Positions 8,481-17,071 of a DNA stretch of 64,000 nucleotides are shown piece by piece. Positions within the stretch are counted from its first letter, which is position 1, and each line of letters starts with the position of its first letter. The stretch is from Candidatus Gottesmanbacteria bacterium (lineage in GTDB: Bacteria; Patescibacteria; Microgenomatia; UBA10105; UBA927), in NCBI GenBank assembly GCA_903821745.1, contig CAIJMI010000004.1, positions 1 to 64,000 on the forward strand. Reading direction: 5' to 3'. A program made the translations under genes and the position numbers. The notes under the pieces were generated by a model, which ran no database searches, was not told the DNA's origin, and saw nothing but the letters and a program-made list of their open reading frames with translations.

Positions 8481-10067
8481 TTATCCTTGATTGAGGCTAT
8501 CCAAAAATTCCGCATTGGAATTGGTTTTGTTCAATCGTTCAATCATCATGGCTGTCTGCTCATCATCGCTAAGCAAAGAAATCATACGTCGAAGCGTTGT
8601 TACCCGCTTCATAGTTTCTTCTCCGAGCATAAGCTCATCATGACGCGTGCCGGATGCAGCAATATCAATTGCCGGGAACACTCTTCGTTCCTGGAGTTTT
8701 CGCGACAAATGCAGCTCCATGTTTCCTGTGCCTTTAAATTCTTCATAAATGAGGTCGTCCATTCTGCTTCCGGTATCAACGAGTGCAGTTCCAATAACGG
8801 TGAGTGATCCTTTTGTGGATTTACCGGATCCTTCATCCCCTTCAATACAGCGTGCTGCTCCTAAAAATTTCTTTGCAGGAAAGAGTGCTGCTGGATCAAA
8901 TCCTCCAGATAGTGTCCGTCCTGATGGGTTAACGACCAAATTGTATGCACGGGCAAGACGCGTAATGGAATCAAGAAGTACGACCACGTCTTTCCCCATT
9001 TCCACCAAGCGTTTTGCGCGGTCCAGTGCAATTTCAGCAACTCTGGTTTGTGCTTGTGGTGATTCATCAAAATTGCTGGCCAAAACCTCACCTTTAATGC
9101 TTCTTGTCAAATCCGTTACTTCTTCCGGCCGTTCACCGATAAGTGCCGCCATCAAATGCACGTTTGGATAGTTTGCAGTCACGCCAGCTGCAATTTCCTT
9201 CAGGATTGTTGTTTTCCCAGCTTTCGGTGGAGAAACGATTAACCCTCGTTGTCCAAATCCAATGGGAGACAACAGATCCATCATGCGGGTGGATAATGGA
9301 AATTGTCCGGTTTCTAGTTTTAAAAATGTGTTGGGATAGATTGGGGTGAGATCATCAAACCGTGGACGGTTCACCATTTCTTCGGCAACAACACCGTTAA
9401 TTTTTTCAACCTTGAGAAGTCCCCAATACCGTTCATTTTCTTTTGGCTGTCGTGCTTGTCCTTCCACCTCATCCCCGTTTCGAAGTAAAAATCTCCGAAT
9501 TTGGGACTGGGAAATATACACATCTTTGTCAGACGGGGTAAACTTCGGCCGCAAAAATCCGTGGCCTTCTGCGGTAAGGTCCAAAATGCCTTTAACAGTC
9601 TCTGTTGGAACATTAATGTCAGCAGTAAATCCTGCGCCATCCGGAGCAGGGACAAAATCCCGCTGCATCCGGCGAAATCCTCCCGCTTGGTATCCACCTT
9701 GTTGAGGATATCCTTGTTGCCCATATCCTTGTCCATATTCTCGACGCGGTCCACGTTCAAACCGTCCACCACCACGATTAAATGGCTGTCGATACCCTCC
9801 TTGTGGGGTAGATCGATATTGTGGTTGTGCGGGAGCACCTGGAGCCACTATAGGTGGTTCCGCAGAAACAATACTTTCAATTTTTTTCATATCTTCGACA
9901 GGTGGTACCGAAGAAACAGGTGCTTCTTCTCGTGGTCCACCAATGAGATCATCAATCGAAAGGCCTTGTTTTGGAACGGCAACATCAGAAGCTGTGGTTA
10001 TCACTGGTTCTTCTTTTTGTTTCTTTGCTGCTGGAGCAGATTTTTTTGTGGAGGCTTTAAAGGCCAT
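8481..10067 (-). CDS. rho: Transcription termination factor Rho
   Basis: Hexameric RNA helicase for factor-dependent termination, 528 residues against about 419 in E. coli. The extra length is an N-terminal extension: an acidic start, then an Arg/Gly/Gln-rich low-complexity stretch (about residues 82-140). The cold-shock-like RNA-binding domain follows, then the ATPase core with PPKAGKTT (Walker A), VVVLLDSITRLARAYN (Walker B region) and the conserved FKGTGNMELHLSR and VFPAIDI segments. About eight residues are inserted between ARC and GSLTVI (near residue 405), and the insert itself reads like a P-loop (GDEGSGKS). It faces the giant surface gene with 14 bp between stops. Confidence 0.97.
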   Translation of the reverse strand: MAFKASTKKSAPAAKKQKEEPVITTASDVAVPKQGLSIDDLIGGPREEAPVSSVPPVEDMKKIESIVSAEPPIVAPGAPAQPQYRSTPQGGYRQPFNRGGGRFERGPRREYGQGYGQQGYPQQGGYQAGGFRRMQRDFVPAPDGAGFTADINVPTETVKGILDLTAEGHGFLRPKFTPSDKDVYISQSQIRRFLLRNGDEVEGQARQPKENERYWGLLKVEKINGVVAEEMVNRPRFDDLTPIYPNTFLKLETGQFPLSTRMMDLLSPIGFGQRGLIVSPPKAGKTTILKEIAAGVTANYPNVHLMAALIGERPEEVTDLTRSIKGEVLASNFDESPQAQTRVAEIALDRAKRLVEMGKDVVVLLDSITRLARAYNLVVNPSGRTLSGGFDPAALFPAKKFLGAARCIEGDEGSGKSTKGSLTVIGTALVDTGSRMDDLIYEEFKGTGNMELHLSRKLQERRVFPAIDIAASGTRHDELMLGEETMKRVTTLRRMISLLSDDEQTAMMIERLNKTNSNAEFLDSLNQG

Positions 10068-10255
10068 AAGTAATTATGTGTGTTGGGAAAGAAAAAAGGT
10101 GAAAACGAGAAGATAATCTTGCGTTTTGCTTTTTCTTCCCTCACAGGGAATAAAAAATTAATACATAATGGAATGAGATCGCTTTTGTTTGGAAATTCAT
10201 GAAAAATATATACGCACTTCCTGAAGATAACGCTTATCACTTACGTACAGCTTAT
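10068..10255 (-). other. Long 5' leader of rho
   Basis: About 185 bases lie between the predicted rho promoter and its ATG, far longer than other leaders here. It contains a small hairpin (TTCCC-TGTGA-GGGAA near 10135-10149). E. coli rho is autoregulated in its leader, so feedback control is plausible but inferred. Confidence 0.4.
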
Positions 10256-10285
10256 ATTTAATCATACGGGATGCACAGCTGTCAA
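10256..10285 (-). promoter_or_regulatory. Predicted sigma-70 promoter of rho
   Basis: Reading the minus strand: TTGACA (10285-10280), an 18-base spacer ending TGA, then TTAAAT (10261-10256), i.e. an extended -10. It lies just downstream of the DUF2298-like gene's stop. Confidence 0.55.
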
Positions 10286-10299
10286 GGGCATTCTTGTCT

Positions 10300-12483
10300 T
10301 TATCGCTTCCCAACGTCCCAAACAATGGTTGTTCCCGTGGTAAATACGCGTGTTCCCACTGCGTCAAACACAGATTCCTGAATCGTCGGATATTTTTCCC
10401 GTTCCTGAGGACCAACAATAATATAGGTAATACCGTACTGGGCAATCAGATTCTCAAGTTCTTTCGTATCCTGAGCCTCATACAAACGGCGGACATCATC
10501 GCGCCTGGGTGAAACGGTGTCATACGTCCCCCGCCACAACCATTCATGTACTGCCCATCCAGTAATGGTTGGGATGCCAGAAAATGCAGAAATCTGATTA
10601 TTATCCGTGTAGCTTTCTCCATCTGCTTCAACAAGAACGGGATTGGGATACTCAGCAACATGCTCTTTTAACCAGGAAATAACCTGCAAATTGTCTGGAT
10701 ATTCTTCCTGCATCCACTCCATACCCCAAATTCCATGATACGTGGCGAGCTCTCCAAAATAAGACCGAATAGAAAAAATGGGATAAATAGATACAAGAAA
10801 AAGCTGTGGGACAAGAAGAATAAGAAAAACAGTCCGCAGAATATGCTGTTTCTTTCTCCATATCATATGGGTAATGACGTACCCTGCAATGATCGACCAC
10901 ATGATAAATGCCTGATAGCCAAACTTAAACATGGTGTTACTCCGGAAGTGCGCTGGATAAATATCTTTGACGTACAAAAATTCCGGAAAGATAATAAGAC
11001 CAATGCTAAAAAGAAAGAACACTTTTAGTATTCGAATGACCTCTTTGTCTTTTCCGTCTCCATTCCATACTTTTGAAACAAAAAGCCATGCGCCAGTAAA
11101 CCAGAAAAATCCCCACAACAACCACATCATCCATAACGGTGACTTTTGACACTTCTCTACTCCTTCAAAAAGAAATGGACCAATTTTTGATCCTACCAAA
11201 AATGCCGGCGGACAATTCACACCGATCCCGGTTGCAAACGAAGAAAAGAAAAACAGAAACGGCGTTGCGGTCAAAATTGCAAGGAGCACAACGAGCCCGA
11301 CTGGATAACAATACGTCCACCAATGATCCAAAAAATCTTTTTTCGGAAGAATGACAAAGACTACCCAACAGAGTGCAAAAATACCGCCGTAGATCGGCCC
11401 ATCAAGTGCATTGGTCATCAAAAGAATACCTAACAGAAAACCATAAAATATCATCTTGTCCATGCGTTGTTGTATTATCTCCGATAATTTCTGCTGCAAA
11501 AAAATGGAAAGCAACAATCCAATTGCCAATAGGACAAAAGGAAGTGAAAGGACGTGACCATGAACATCCGATACCACAAAGGAATAGCTCGGAAATTCAT
11601 GAATGGAAAACGGAATAAACCGAGTAGCATTTGCGTACCAATAGGTCCGCATACCGATGCCTATCTGTTGAAAAAATGTCCCTATTGGCCACAACAAGCG
11701 CCAAAACGGCAACACATCTTCGCCGGTATATCCTTTTGTGAATGCATAAATCGTCTGCATATTTCCTGCCAGAGTTACCAAGAATGCGGTAAGCATCGCT
11801 CCAAACAGGTTTCCCAGAGGTCTTCTATTTTTCTGTCCAATCCCTAGTAATTGAAACCCAATGCTAAACGACATCGTTGCGGTGAATGTAAAAATCGTTG
11901 CTAACATCAGGTTAAAGGTGTAATCGAGGGTTAATCCGGAAAGTTTCGTTACCAGCGCAGTCACAAGATGTCCAAAATAATAATAGTTAATGGATCCCCC
12001 AGCCCACCACATATCACGCGCGGGAAAATATTGGGTGTTTAAAATAGATTGCATGAACCCATAATCCATAAATTTTTCCAAACCCCGGATCGATGGTTCA
12101 TGCGCTTTGACAAAACTCCACAACAAAAGCAGGAGAGAGAAAATCAACTCTTCCAGACTAAATAGCAGGATATATTTTTCATAGGACGCTTTGAGTTTTT
12201 GAATACGTACTTTTACAGAATCCTTTTGGGTAATACCAATACCAAATAAAAACACGATTGCTGTTGCCCCATAAATGGTTAGTTGATGAAATGGAGCGAT
12301 ATGCAAAGTACCTACTAGATAAACAAGATAAGAAATAACAGCAAATCCAACAGCCTTGCTAAATAGATACCCACGGTCATACCACTGGGGAAACAGGCGT
12401 TTGGTTAATGGAAACGCGGCGGCACCAATAAGAAATAAAGAACTCCACCATTGCAAGACAATAAATACATCACTCATTGGCAT
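10300..12483 (-). CDS. Large polytopic membrane protein, DUF2298 / Chlor_Arch_YYY type
   Basis: 727 residues with more than ten hydrophobic helices. The signature region includes MWWAGGSINYYYFGH, which matches the DUF2298 family, related to GT-C membrane glycosyltransferases. A soluble C-terminal part follows the last helices (about residues 600-727), as in GT-C enzymes that use lipid-linked sugars. Substrate and product are unknown. It starts 23 bp from a divergent membrane protein of similar design, suggesting a shared promoter and possibly a shared pathway in envelope glycosylation. Confidence 0.82.
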   Translation of the reverse strand: MPMSDVFIVLQWWSSLFLIGAAAFPLTKRLFPQWYDRGYLFSKAVGFAVISYLVYLVGTLHIAPFHQLTIYGATAIVFLFGIGITQKDSVKVRIQKLKASYEKYILLFSLEELIFSLLLLLWSFVKAHEPSIRGLEKFMDYGFMQSILNTQYFPARDMWWAGGSINYYYFGHLVTALVTKLSGLTLDYTFNLMLATIFTFTATMSFSIGFQLLGIGQKNRRPLGNLFGAMLTAFLVTLAGNMQTIYAFTKGYTGEDVLPFWRLLWPIGTFFQQIGIGMRTYWYANATRFIPFSIHEFPSYSFVVSDVHGHVLSLPFVLLAIGLLLSIFLQQKLSEIIQQRMDKMIFYGFLLGILLMTNALDGPIYGGIFALCWVVFVILPKKDFLDHWWTYCYPVGLVVLLAILTATPFLFFFSSFATGIGVNCPPAFLVGSKIGPFLFEGVEKCQKSPLWMMWLLWGFFWFTGAWLFVSKVWNGDGKDKEVIRILKVFFLFSIGLIIFPEFLYVKDIYPAHFRSNTMFKFGYQAFIMWSIIAGYVITHMIWRKKQHILRTVFLILLVPQLFLVSIYPIFSIRSYFGELATYHGIWGMEWMQEEYPDNLQVISWLKEHVAEYPNPVLVEADGESYTDNNQISAFSGIPTITGWAVHEWLWRGTYDTVSPRRDDVRRLYEAQDTKELENLIAQYGITYIIVGPQEREKYPTIQESVFDAVGTRVFTTGTTIVWDVGKR

Positions 12484-12506
12484 GGTACCAATGATACAAT
12501 CAAATT
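12484..12506. promoter_or_regulatory. Compact divergent promoter
   Basis: Only 23 bp separate two divergent ATGs. On the plus strand TGATACAAT is followed by CAAATT and the ATG. On the minus strand TGTATCAT precedes CATG by 7 bases. Both would give near-leaderless mRNAs. Confidence 0.55.
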
Positions 12507-14141
12507 ATGAAAAAAGAAACCGTCTTTTGGATCCTTCTTTGCTTCTTTTCGTTTCTCTTTTCCGTGTGGCTCATGGTGCATACCTTTTCATATAACACCA
12601 CCACAGGATCCATGCTTATTGCCAGTAAAGCATGGAGTGATTTTGGTGCGCATATTCCGCTGATACGGTCATTTTCTCTTGGCAACAATTGGCCCCCGGA
12701 ATATCCATTGTTTCCGGGTGCTCCAATCCGCTATCACTTTTTATTTTATTTTCTTGTCGGCATGCTTGAAAAAGCAGGAATCCGCATTGATTGGGCACTG
12801 AATATTCCCAGTATCATCGGTTTTGCTGGGCTTTGTATTGGTATTGCACTGATCGCACAAAAACTATTTCGTGACAAGCGGATTACCGTGCTTTCTATCC
12901 TCTTTTTCCTTTTTAATGGTTCATTTTCTTGGATGCGATTCTTTGCTGCACACACGCCTTCTTGGCATTCCCTACGCGATATCGTAAAAAACACGACTTT
13001 CCCCTCCTTCGCACCTTGGGGGGAAGGAGATATTAGTGCATTTTGGAATTTAAATATTTATACCAATCAGCGGCATTTAGGTGCAGCATTTGCTTTTGCA
13101 CTCCTGTTTATCGGTATCCTACTTTGGATTGAAAAAAAACCGTGGAAACAACAAGTTCTGTATATTTTTCCTGAAGCTGCAATTCTTATTCTTCTTCCCT
13201 ACTTTCATCAACCAATCCTAATCATCCTTGCATTATTTATGATCTGTTATTTTCTGCTATTTCCAAAACTTCGAGGACCATTACTACTCATTGGTGGCAT
13301 TGACATTCTCTATATTATTCCACAAATTCTTCCGCTTATGGCCGGTCCAAAAACGGTTCATTGGGAACCGGGATATCTTCTCTCCCCACCGTTTACGCCA
13401 CTACGCGTCATGTGGTATTGGATACAAAACATCGGTCTGCACTTTTTTCTTATTCCGGTAGGATGGCTTCTTGCACCAAAACACGTAAAAAAAATAATGA
13501 GTCCTCTCCTCTTGTTATTTTTGATTCCTAATCTGTTTCAATTTTCCATTGAAATGGCGGCAAATCATAAATTTTTTAACTTCTATCTCATCATCGGCAA
13601 CATGCTTTCTGCATACACACTCATATTGCTCTGGACACAGAAGTGGAAAGAAAAATTGCTTGGATGTATGACAAAAATTCTCGTTCTCGTTTGTGGTGTT
13701 TTTCTGGTTCTTTCAGGAATTATTGATTTCTTCCCTATCGCAAATGATCCGTATATGGAACTCGTTGATATACCAAACAATGAAGTTGCGACCTGGATAC
13801 GAGATCACACACCACCTGATGCAGTCATCCTGAACTCCAGTTACTTCTTCCATCCAGCAAGTATCGCCGGAAGAAAAATACTCCTCGGGTGGCCATATTT
13901 CCCATGGAGTGCAGGATATAACACAAATACCCGCTCTAAAGATATGGCAACGTTATATGAAACAAAAGAGACATCACTCTTTTGCAGGCTCATACAAAAA
14001 TACCATATTTCTTATATAACCTATCAAACACCTGCTGACATCTCAGATATTCAATTTTCAATGGAAAATCTTGCATCCCATACAACACGTATCTACAACG
14101 ATATGGCATATAGCATTTGGATACCATTATGCGAACAATGA
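12507..14141 (+). CDS. Polytopic membrane protein, GT-C-like glycosyltransferase candidate
   Basis: 544 residues. An N-terminal helix is followed by a loop rich in conserved-looking residues (SDFGAHIPLIRSF, then PGAPIRYHFLFYF), then about ten more helices and a polar C-terminal domain (about residues 425-544) with a WIRDHTPPDAVIL segment. An acidic residue in the first long loop plus many helices and a C-terminal soluble part resemble GT-C glycosyltransferases and the DUF2298 group. It is transcribed away from its neighbour of similar type. Exact family and substrate are not established. Confidence 0.7.
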   Translation: MKKETVFWILLCFFSFLFSVWLMVHTFSYNTTTGSMLIASKAWSDFGAHIPLIRSFSLGNNWPPEYPLFPGAPIRYHFLFYFLVGMLEKAGIRIDWALNIPSIIGFAGLCIGIALIAQKLFRDKRITVLSILFFLFNGSFSWMRFFAAHTPSWHSLRDIVKNTTFPSFAPWGEGDISAFWNLNIYTNQRHLGAAFAFALLFIGILLWIEKKPWKQQVLYIFPEAAILILLPYFHQPILIILALFMICYFLLFPKLRGPLLLIGGIDILYIIPQILPLMAGPKTVHWEPGYLLSPPFTPLRVMWYWIQNIGLHFFLIPVGWLLAPKHVKKIMSPLLLLFLIPNLFQFSIEMAANHKFFNFYLIIGNMLSAYTLILLWTQKWKEKLLGCMTKILVLVCGVFLVLSGIIDFFPIANDPYMELVDIPNNEVATWIRDHTPPDAVILNSSYFFHPASIAGRKILLGWPYFPWSAGYNTNTRSKDMATLYETKETSLFCRLIQKYHISYITYQTPADISDIQFSMENLASHTTRIYNDMAYSIWIPLCEQ

Positions 14142-14203
14142 AACGATACTTTCCGCATATTCTACTTTTCTACTTTGTTACAACCAGAATAGAATAAATT
14201 TGA

Positions 14204-14209
14204 TATACT
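14204..14209 (+). promoter_or_regulatory. Extended -10 (TGATATACT) of the FAD oxidoreductase
   Basis: The hexamer TATACT preceded by TGA lies 7 bases before the ATG at 14217. A leaderless transcript is expected, and no Shine-Dalgarno is present. Confidence 0.6.
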
Positions 14210-14216
14210 CACCCAT

Positions 14217-15464
14217 ATGCGTATCGCAATTATCGGCGGAGGCATCACAGGACTTACTGCAGCGTATGAACTCACTAAACGAGGTGAGAAGGTCACCATA
14301 TTTGAGAAGGATGAAATCCTTGGAGGACTGGCAAACGGATTTTCTGGCGCATCCTGGGACTGGAGACTGGAAAAAACCTATCATCATTTTTTTACCAATG
14401 ACAATGCACTTATCACACTTGCAAAAGAATTAGGATTAAAACAGGATCTCATGATTCTCTCCCCGACTACTTCGATCTATTGGAAAAACAATCAATATCC
14501 GTTTGATACCCCAATTAATATTTTAAAATTTCCAGGACTGCCGTTTGTTGACCGTGTCAGAACTGGAGCAACGGCGGCCATTATGAAACTCAATCCGTTT
14601 TGGCAGCCGCTCGAACACATAACAGCAAAAAAATTCTTCCAGGCGCTCAATGGAAAACATGCATGGAATGTCATTTGGGCACCGCTTTTAGATGCAAAAT
14701 TTGGTCCCTATGCAGATGAGGTTACCGCATCTTGGCTCTGGGCACGACTGTACAAACGCACATCCCGTCTTGGGTATTTCCGCGGTGGATTTTCCCATTT
14801 TGTCGACACACTGGCTGCGGCAATTAGAAAAAATGGCGGAGTGATCAAAACAAAAACGACCATTACAGCAATAGACCGAAAAAAATACGATGCGATTCTG
14901 CTCACGGTTCCGTCATCTGTTGCAACAAAGCTCATATCATTTCCAAATGCATATGAAGAGCAACTACGCTCTATCCCCCATTTATGGGCACAAACGCTCA
15001 TTTTGGAAACCACAAAACCAATTCTTGAAAAAACCTATTGGCTCAACGTCAACGACAAATCATTTCCGTTCTTAGCAGTCGTTAGCCACACCAATATGAT
15101 TAACAAAAAACACTATGGAGACCGTCACATCACGTATATTGGCAACTATTTACCGGACTGTCATGCAAATATTTCAAAATCAAAAGAAGAACTGCTAGCA
15201 CTCTTTCTGCCGTATATAAAAACAATTGCACCAACATTCGATGCAAAAGATATTTCCACTCTGTTTTTATTTACCGTTCCCAATGCGCAGCCCGTTCATA
15301 CAAAGAATTATTCAAAACGGGCGCCACAAATCCAAACGCCAATTAAAAATGTATACATCGCAAATTTAGATGCTATTTATCCCTGGGACCGCGGAACAAA
15401 TTATGCGGTTGATTTAGGAATGCGTGCAGCAAAAACAATTCATGCAAAAACGAAATCGTTATAG
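14217..15464 (+). CDS. FAD-dependent amine oxidase / HemY-like oxidoreductase
   Basis: 415 residues. It begins with a clear dinucleotide-binding fold (IAIIGGGITGLTAAYELTKRG, then an acidic end to strand 2 at FEKD and a GGLA motif). The rest resembles the protoporphyrinogen-oxidase / UDP-galactopyranose-mutase / amine-oxidase superfamily (COG1232-like), ending with the typical FAD-contact segment near NLDAIYPWDRGTNYAVD. No haem pathway genes are nearby. In this context (two glycosyltransferase-like proteins upstream) a role in envelope sugar or lipid chemistry is possible, but substrate is unknown. An intrinsic terminator follows at 15517. Confidence 0.8.
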   Translation: MRIAIIGGGITGLTAAYELTKRGEKVTIFEKDEILGGLANGFSGASWDWRLEKTYHHFFTNDNALITLAKELGLKQDLMILSPTTSIYWKNNQYPFDTPINILKFPGLPFVDRVRTGATAAIMKLNPFWQPLEHITAKKFFQALNGKHAWNVIWAPLLDAKFGPYADEVTASWLWARLYKRTSRLGYFRGGFSHFVDTLAAAIRKNGGVIKTKTTITAIDRKKYDAILLTVPSSVATKLISFPNAYEEQLRSIPHLWAQTLILETTKPILEKTYWLNVNDKSFPFLAVVSHTNMINKKHYGDRHITYIGNYLPDCHANISKSKEELLALFLPYIKTIAPTFDAKDISTLFLFTVPNAQPVHTKNYSKRAPQIQTPIKNVYIANLDAIYPWDRGTNYAVDLGMRAAKTIHAKTKSL

Positions 15465-15516
15465 GGCATCTTCTAATTGACAACTCGTTGTTACCGCGCT
15501 ACAATCTGCAAACTAT

Positions 15517-15544
15517 AAGATTTTTCTCAAAAAAATCTTTTTTT
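15517..15544 (+). terminator. Intrinsic terminator after the FAD oxidoreductase
   Basis: AAGATTTTT and AAAAATCTT form a hairpin directly followed by a run of T. It lies about 50 bp after the stop codon. Confidence 0.6.
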
Positions 15545-15554
15545 ACAAAAAAAG

Positions 15555-15628
15555 TCGAGGTGCTTTATACGGGGAATAGTTTGTTGGGCAGGCAAACTAT
15601 TTCCCATAGAGGGTATCTCGATTTTTTT
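15555..15628. ncRNA. Long two-part hairpin with T-runs on both strands
   Basis: A 13-bp stem (15571-15583 with 15593-15605, one G-U pair) closes a 9-base loop. Outside it, ATAC/GTAT and a 5-bp stem TCGAG/CTCGA (15555-15559 with 15617-15621) add a second helix separated by asymmetric bulges. T-runs follow on the plus strand (15622-15628) and on the minus strand. It can act as a bidirectional terminator, but the bulged two-tier shape is more elaborate than usual and could be a small structured RNA. I could not match it to a known class. Confidence 0.5.
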
Positions 15629-15701
15629 ATTGCGTGAAATTCATCATGAAAATTTAGCAGCACAACAATCCGCGTGAAATAATCTAGCTTCAAAAAAAAA
15701 T

Positions 15702-15731
15702 TTGACAAGAATTAGGATGATTCGTTATTCT
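15702..15731 (+). promoter_or_regulatory. Sigma-70 promoter of a putative small RNA
   Basis: TTGACA (15702-15707), an 18-base spacer, then TATTCT (15726-15731). This is one of the best -35/-10 pairs in the window, and no plus-strand ORF follows. Predicted start is near 15738. Confidence 0.65.
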
Positions 15732-15868
15732 GCGGTATAAGATATTGCTTTACCGCAATATCCAAAAGAAAAAGCATTACTATTCGTAGCACAATCATCT
15801 TGCAAAAGGTGACCCAAACCCAAATCTGCTAGCGGTAGTGATGCTTTTTTAATGCTTTCTTTTTCCAT
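15725..15868 (-). CDS. 47-residue peptide with a strong ribosome-binding site
   Basis: ATG at 15868 is preceded by AAGAGGAGGAGA, an exceptionally strong Shine-Dalgarno for this genome. The peptide begins MEKESIKKASLPLADLGLGH and ends with a Cys/Ser/Gly-rich part containing DDC and FGYCGK. The LPLADLGLG segment resembles KLLLKQMGLG near the start of the next minus-strand ORF (15960-16130) at both protein and DNA level. A leader-plus-small-core layout recalls peptide precursors, but no modifying enzyme is nearby. A strong plus-strand promoter overlaps its stop codon. Real translation is likely but unproven. Confidence 0.5.
   Translation of the reverse strand: MEKESIKKASLPLADLGLGHLLQDDCATNSNAFSFGYCGKAISYTAE
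15738..15850 (+). ncRNA. Putative small RNA, antisense to a 47-codon ORF
   Basis: From the predicted start, the transcript opens with an 8-bp hairpin (GATATTGC/GCAATATC, 15741-15762). It ends with a 13-bp stem (15770-15782 with 15836-15848, one G-U pair) followed by Ts, which is an intrinsic terminator enclosing a large internal loop. Length is about 110 bases. No ORF with a start signal lies on this strand. The RNA would be fully complementary to most of the 47-codon ORF on the other strand. No known RNA family recognised. Confidence 0.5.
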
Positions 15869-15903
15869 TCTCCTCCTCTTCTCTGAAGAATTCCTGAAAA
15901 ACA

Positions 15904-15931
15904 AAAAGACATCCCTTTCAGGATGTCTTTT
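15904..15931. terminator. Bidirectional intrinsic terminator
   Basis: An 11-bp stem AAAAGACATCC/GGATGTCTTTT with a 6-base loop lies between the two small minus-strand ORFs. T-rich flanks occur on both strands. Confidence 0.75.
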
Positions 15932-15959
15932 CCCCCAAATCTGCTAGTAATACTTGTTA

Positions 15960-16130
15960 TTATAACGTAAAAACAGGAATACTGAGTCCTTTTTTCTTGA
16001 GCTCCATAAATTGTCGCCGCACTTCCTGTTCGAATGACTGGCGCTCTTTTACCATAGGAGACACTCGAGCTTTCGAAGCTTCTCCGCTACTTCCCAAACC
16101 CATCTGCTTAAGCAGTAGTTTTACTGACAT
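15960..16130 (-). CDS. 56-residue basic small protein
   Basis: Start chosen at ATG 16130; the upstream in-frame TTG is less likely. The sequence starts MSVKLLLKQMGLGSSGEASK and continues as a charged helix (EQEVRRQFMELKKKGL), ending in a hydrophobic IPVFTL. Its DNA at 16093-16119 is related to 15813-15840 in the neighbouring 47-codon ORF. After its TAA TAA stop the same frame reads VLLADLG and stops again, overlapping a terminator, like a decayed third copy. Function unknown. Confidence 0.5.
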   Translation of the reverse strand: MSVKLLLKQMGLGSSGEASKARVSPMVKERQSFEQEVRRQFMELKKKGLSIPVFTL

Positions 16131-16281
16131 AATCTTATTCAAAACCTTTTTTCATCCCTTGTCAAGTCCCATAGGAAAATATCTTGCAAAAAACCATAGT
16201 CTTATAGTTATTTTAACTATAAAAAGCACGTTGTTACGCGCTATACTATTTTCATACATTCTTTGTGGATAACTTGTGCGA

Positions 16282-17061
16282 TTACTTCAATCGCGCGAAG
16301 AACAACTGTCCTGCCGGAGTTTGGTGGACTTTGGTAATAACAACGACCACATCCTGCCCTACCCTATCTTTTGTATCTTCAACCACAACCATGGTTCCAT
16401 CAGGCAAATACCCAACCCCTTGTTGCCGTTCTTTTCCTTCATGGGTGATTTTAACCGTTACCTCTTCTCCACTCATCAACGCAACTTTCAAGGCCTGTGC
16501 CAAATCGTTCACATTTAAAATTTTTATCCCCTGTGCCCGGGCAACTTGCGCCAGATTAAAATCGACCGTTAATAGCCGAGTTTTCCAAGCCCGCGCAAAA
16601 TAGACGAGTTTGAGATCCACTTCCTTAATAGTTGGCTGGTCATCAGAAACGATCTTTACCTTTACCCCGGGATTCACCCGTTGGGTTTTGAGGGCATTGA
16701 CAACATCCAGTCCCCGCCTCCCTTTCGAACGTCTGATCATATCGACACTATCTGCAATATGTTGAATTTCACCAAGAACAAATTGCGGGATAATAAGCGT
16801 GGCTGCCAAAAATCCACTGTTAACAATTGGCAAAATCCGACCGTCAATAAGGACACTCGTATCAACCAAAATGGGATATTCTCCACCCGGCGCAACCGGT
16901 TTCTTCTTCATAACCCCCGGACGACGTTGAAACGGACGAGCAGTAAGTTTTCCAAATGCCGTCAGATTACGAACGATTTCCTGAGCAAGCTCTTTAGTAA
17001 ATGCTGATGTTGCTGGAGGAAGCTTTGACTTCTTGGCTGGTGGAATAAGTTCTTTTTTCAT
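16282..17061 (-). CDS. PIN-TRAM domain protein (YacL-like, without membrane part)
   Basis: 259 residues from the second ATG (17061), preceded by GGGTGG and by a -10 TACAAT that overlaps the first ATG. The N-terminus is basic and Pro-rich. The PIN nuclease fold follows (LVDTSVLIDGRI with the first acidic residue near D67, and TVDFNLAQVA for the last), and a C-terminal TRAM RNA-binding domain starts near VALMSGEEVTVKI. Bacillus YacL relatives carry N-terminal membrane helices, absent here. Probably a ribonuclease, but the target is unknown. Confidence 0.88.
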   Translation of the reverse strand: MKKELIPPAKKSKLPPATSAFTKELAQEIVRNLTAFGKLTARPFQRRPGVMKKKPVAPGGEYPILVDTSVLIDGRILPIVNSGFLAATLIIPQFVLGEIQHIADSVDMIRRSKGRRGLDVVNALKTQRVNPGVKVKIVSDDQPTIKEVDLKLVYFARAWKTRLLTVDFNLAQVARAQGIKILNVNDLAQALKVALMSGEEVTVKITHEGKERQQGVGYLPDGTMVVVEDTKDRVGQDVVVVITKVHQTPAGQLFFARLK

Positions 17062-17071
17062 ACCACCCAAC

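Noticed and set aside
8806..8850. A second ATP site in Rho (GDEGSGKS)
   Set aside because: It lies in a surface insert, far from Walker B in the fold order. The normal Walker A is intact, so the match is probably accidental.
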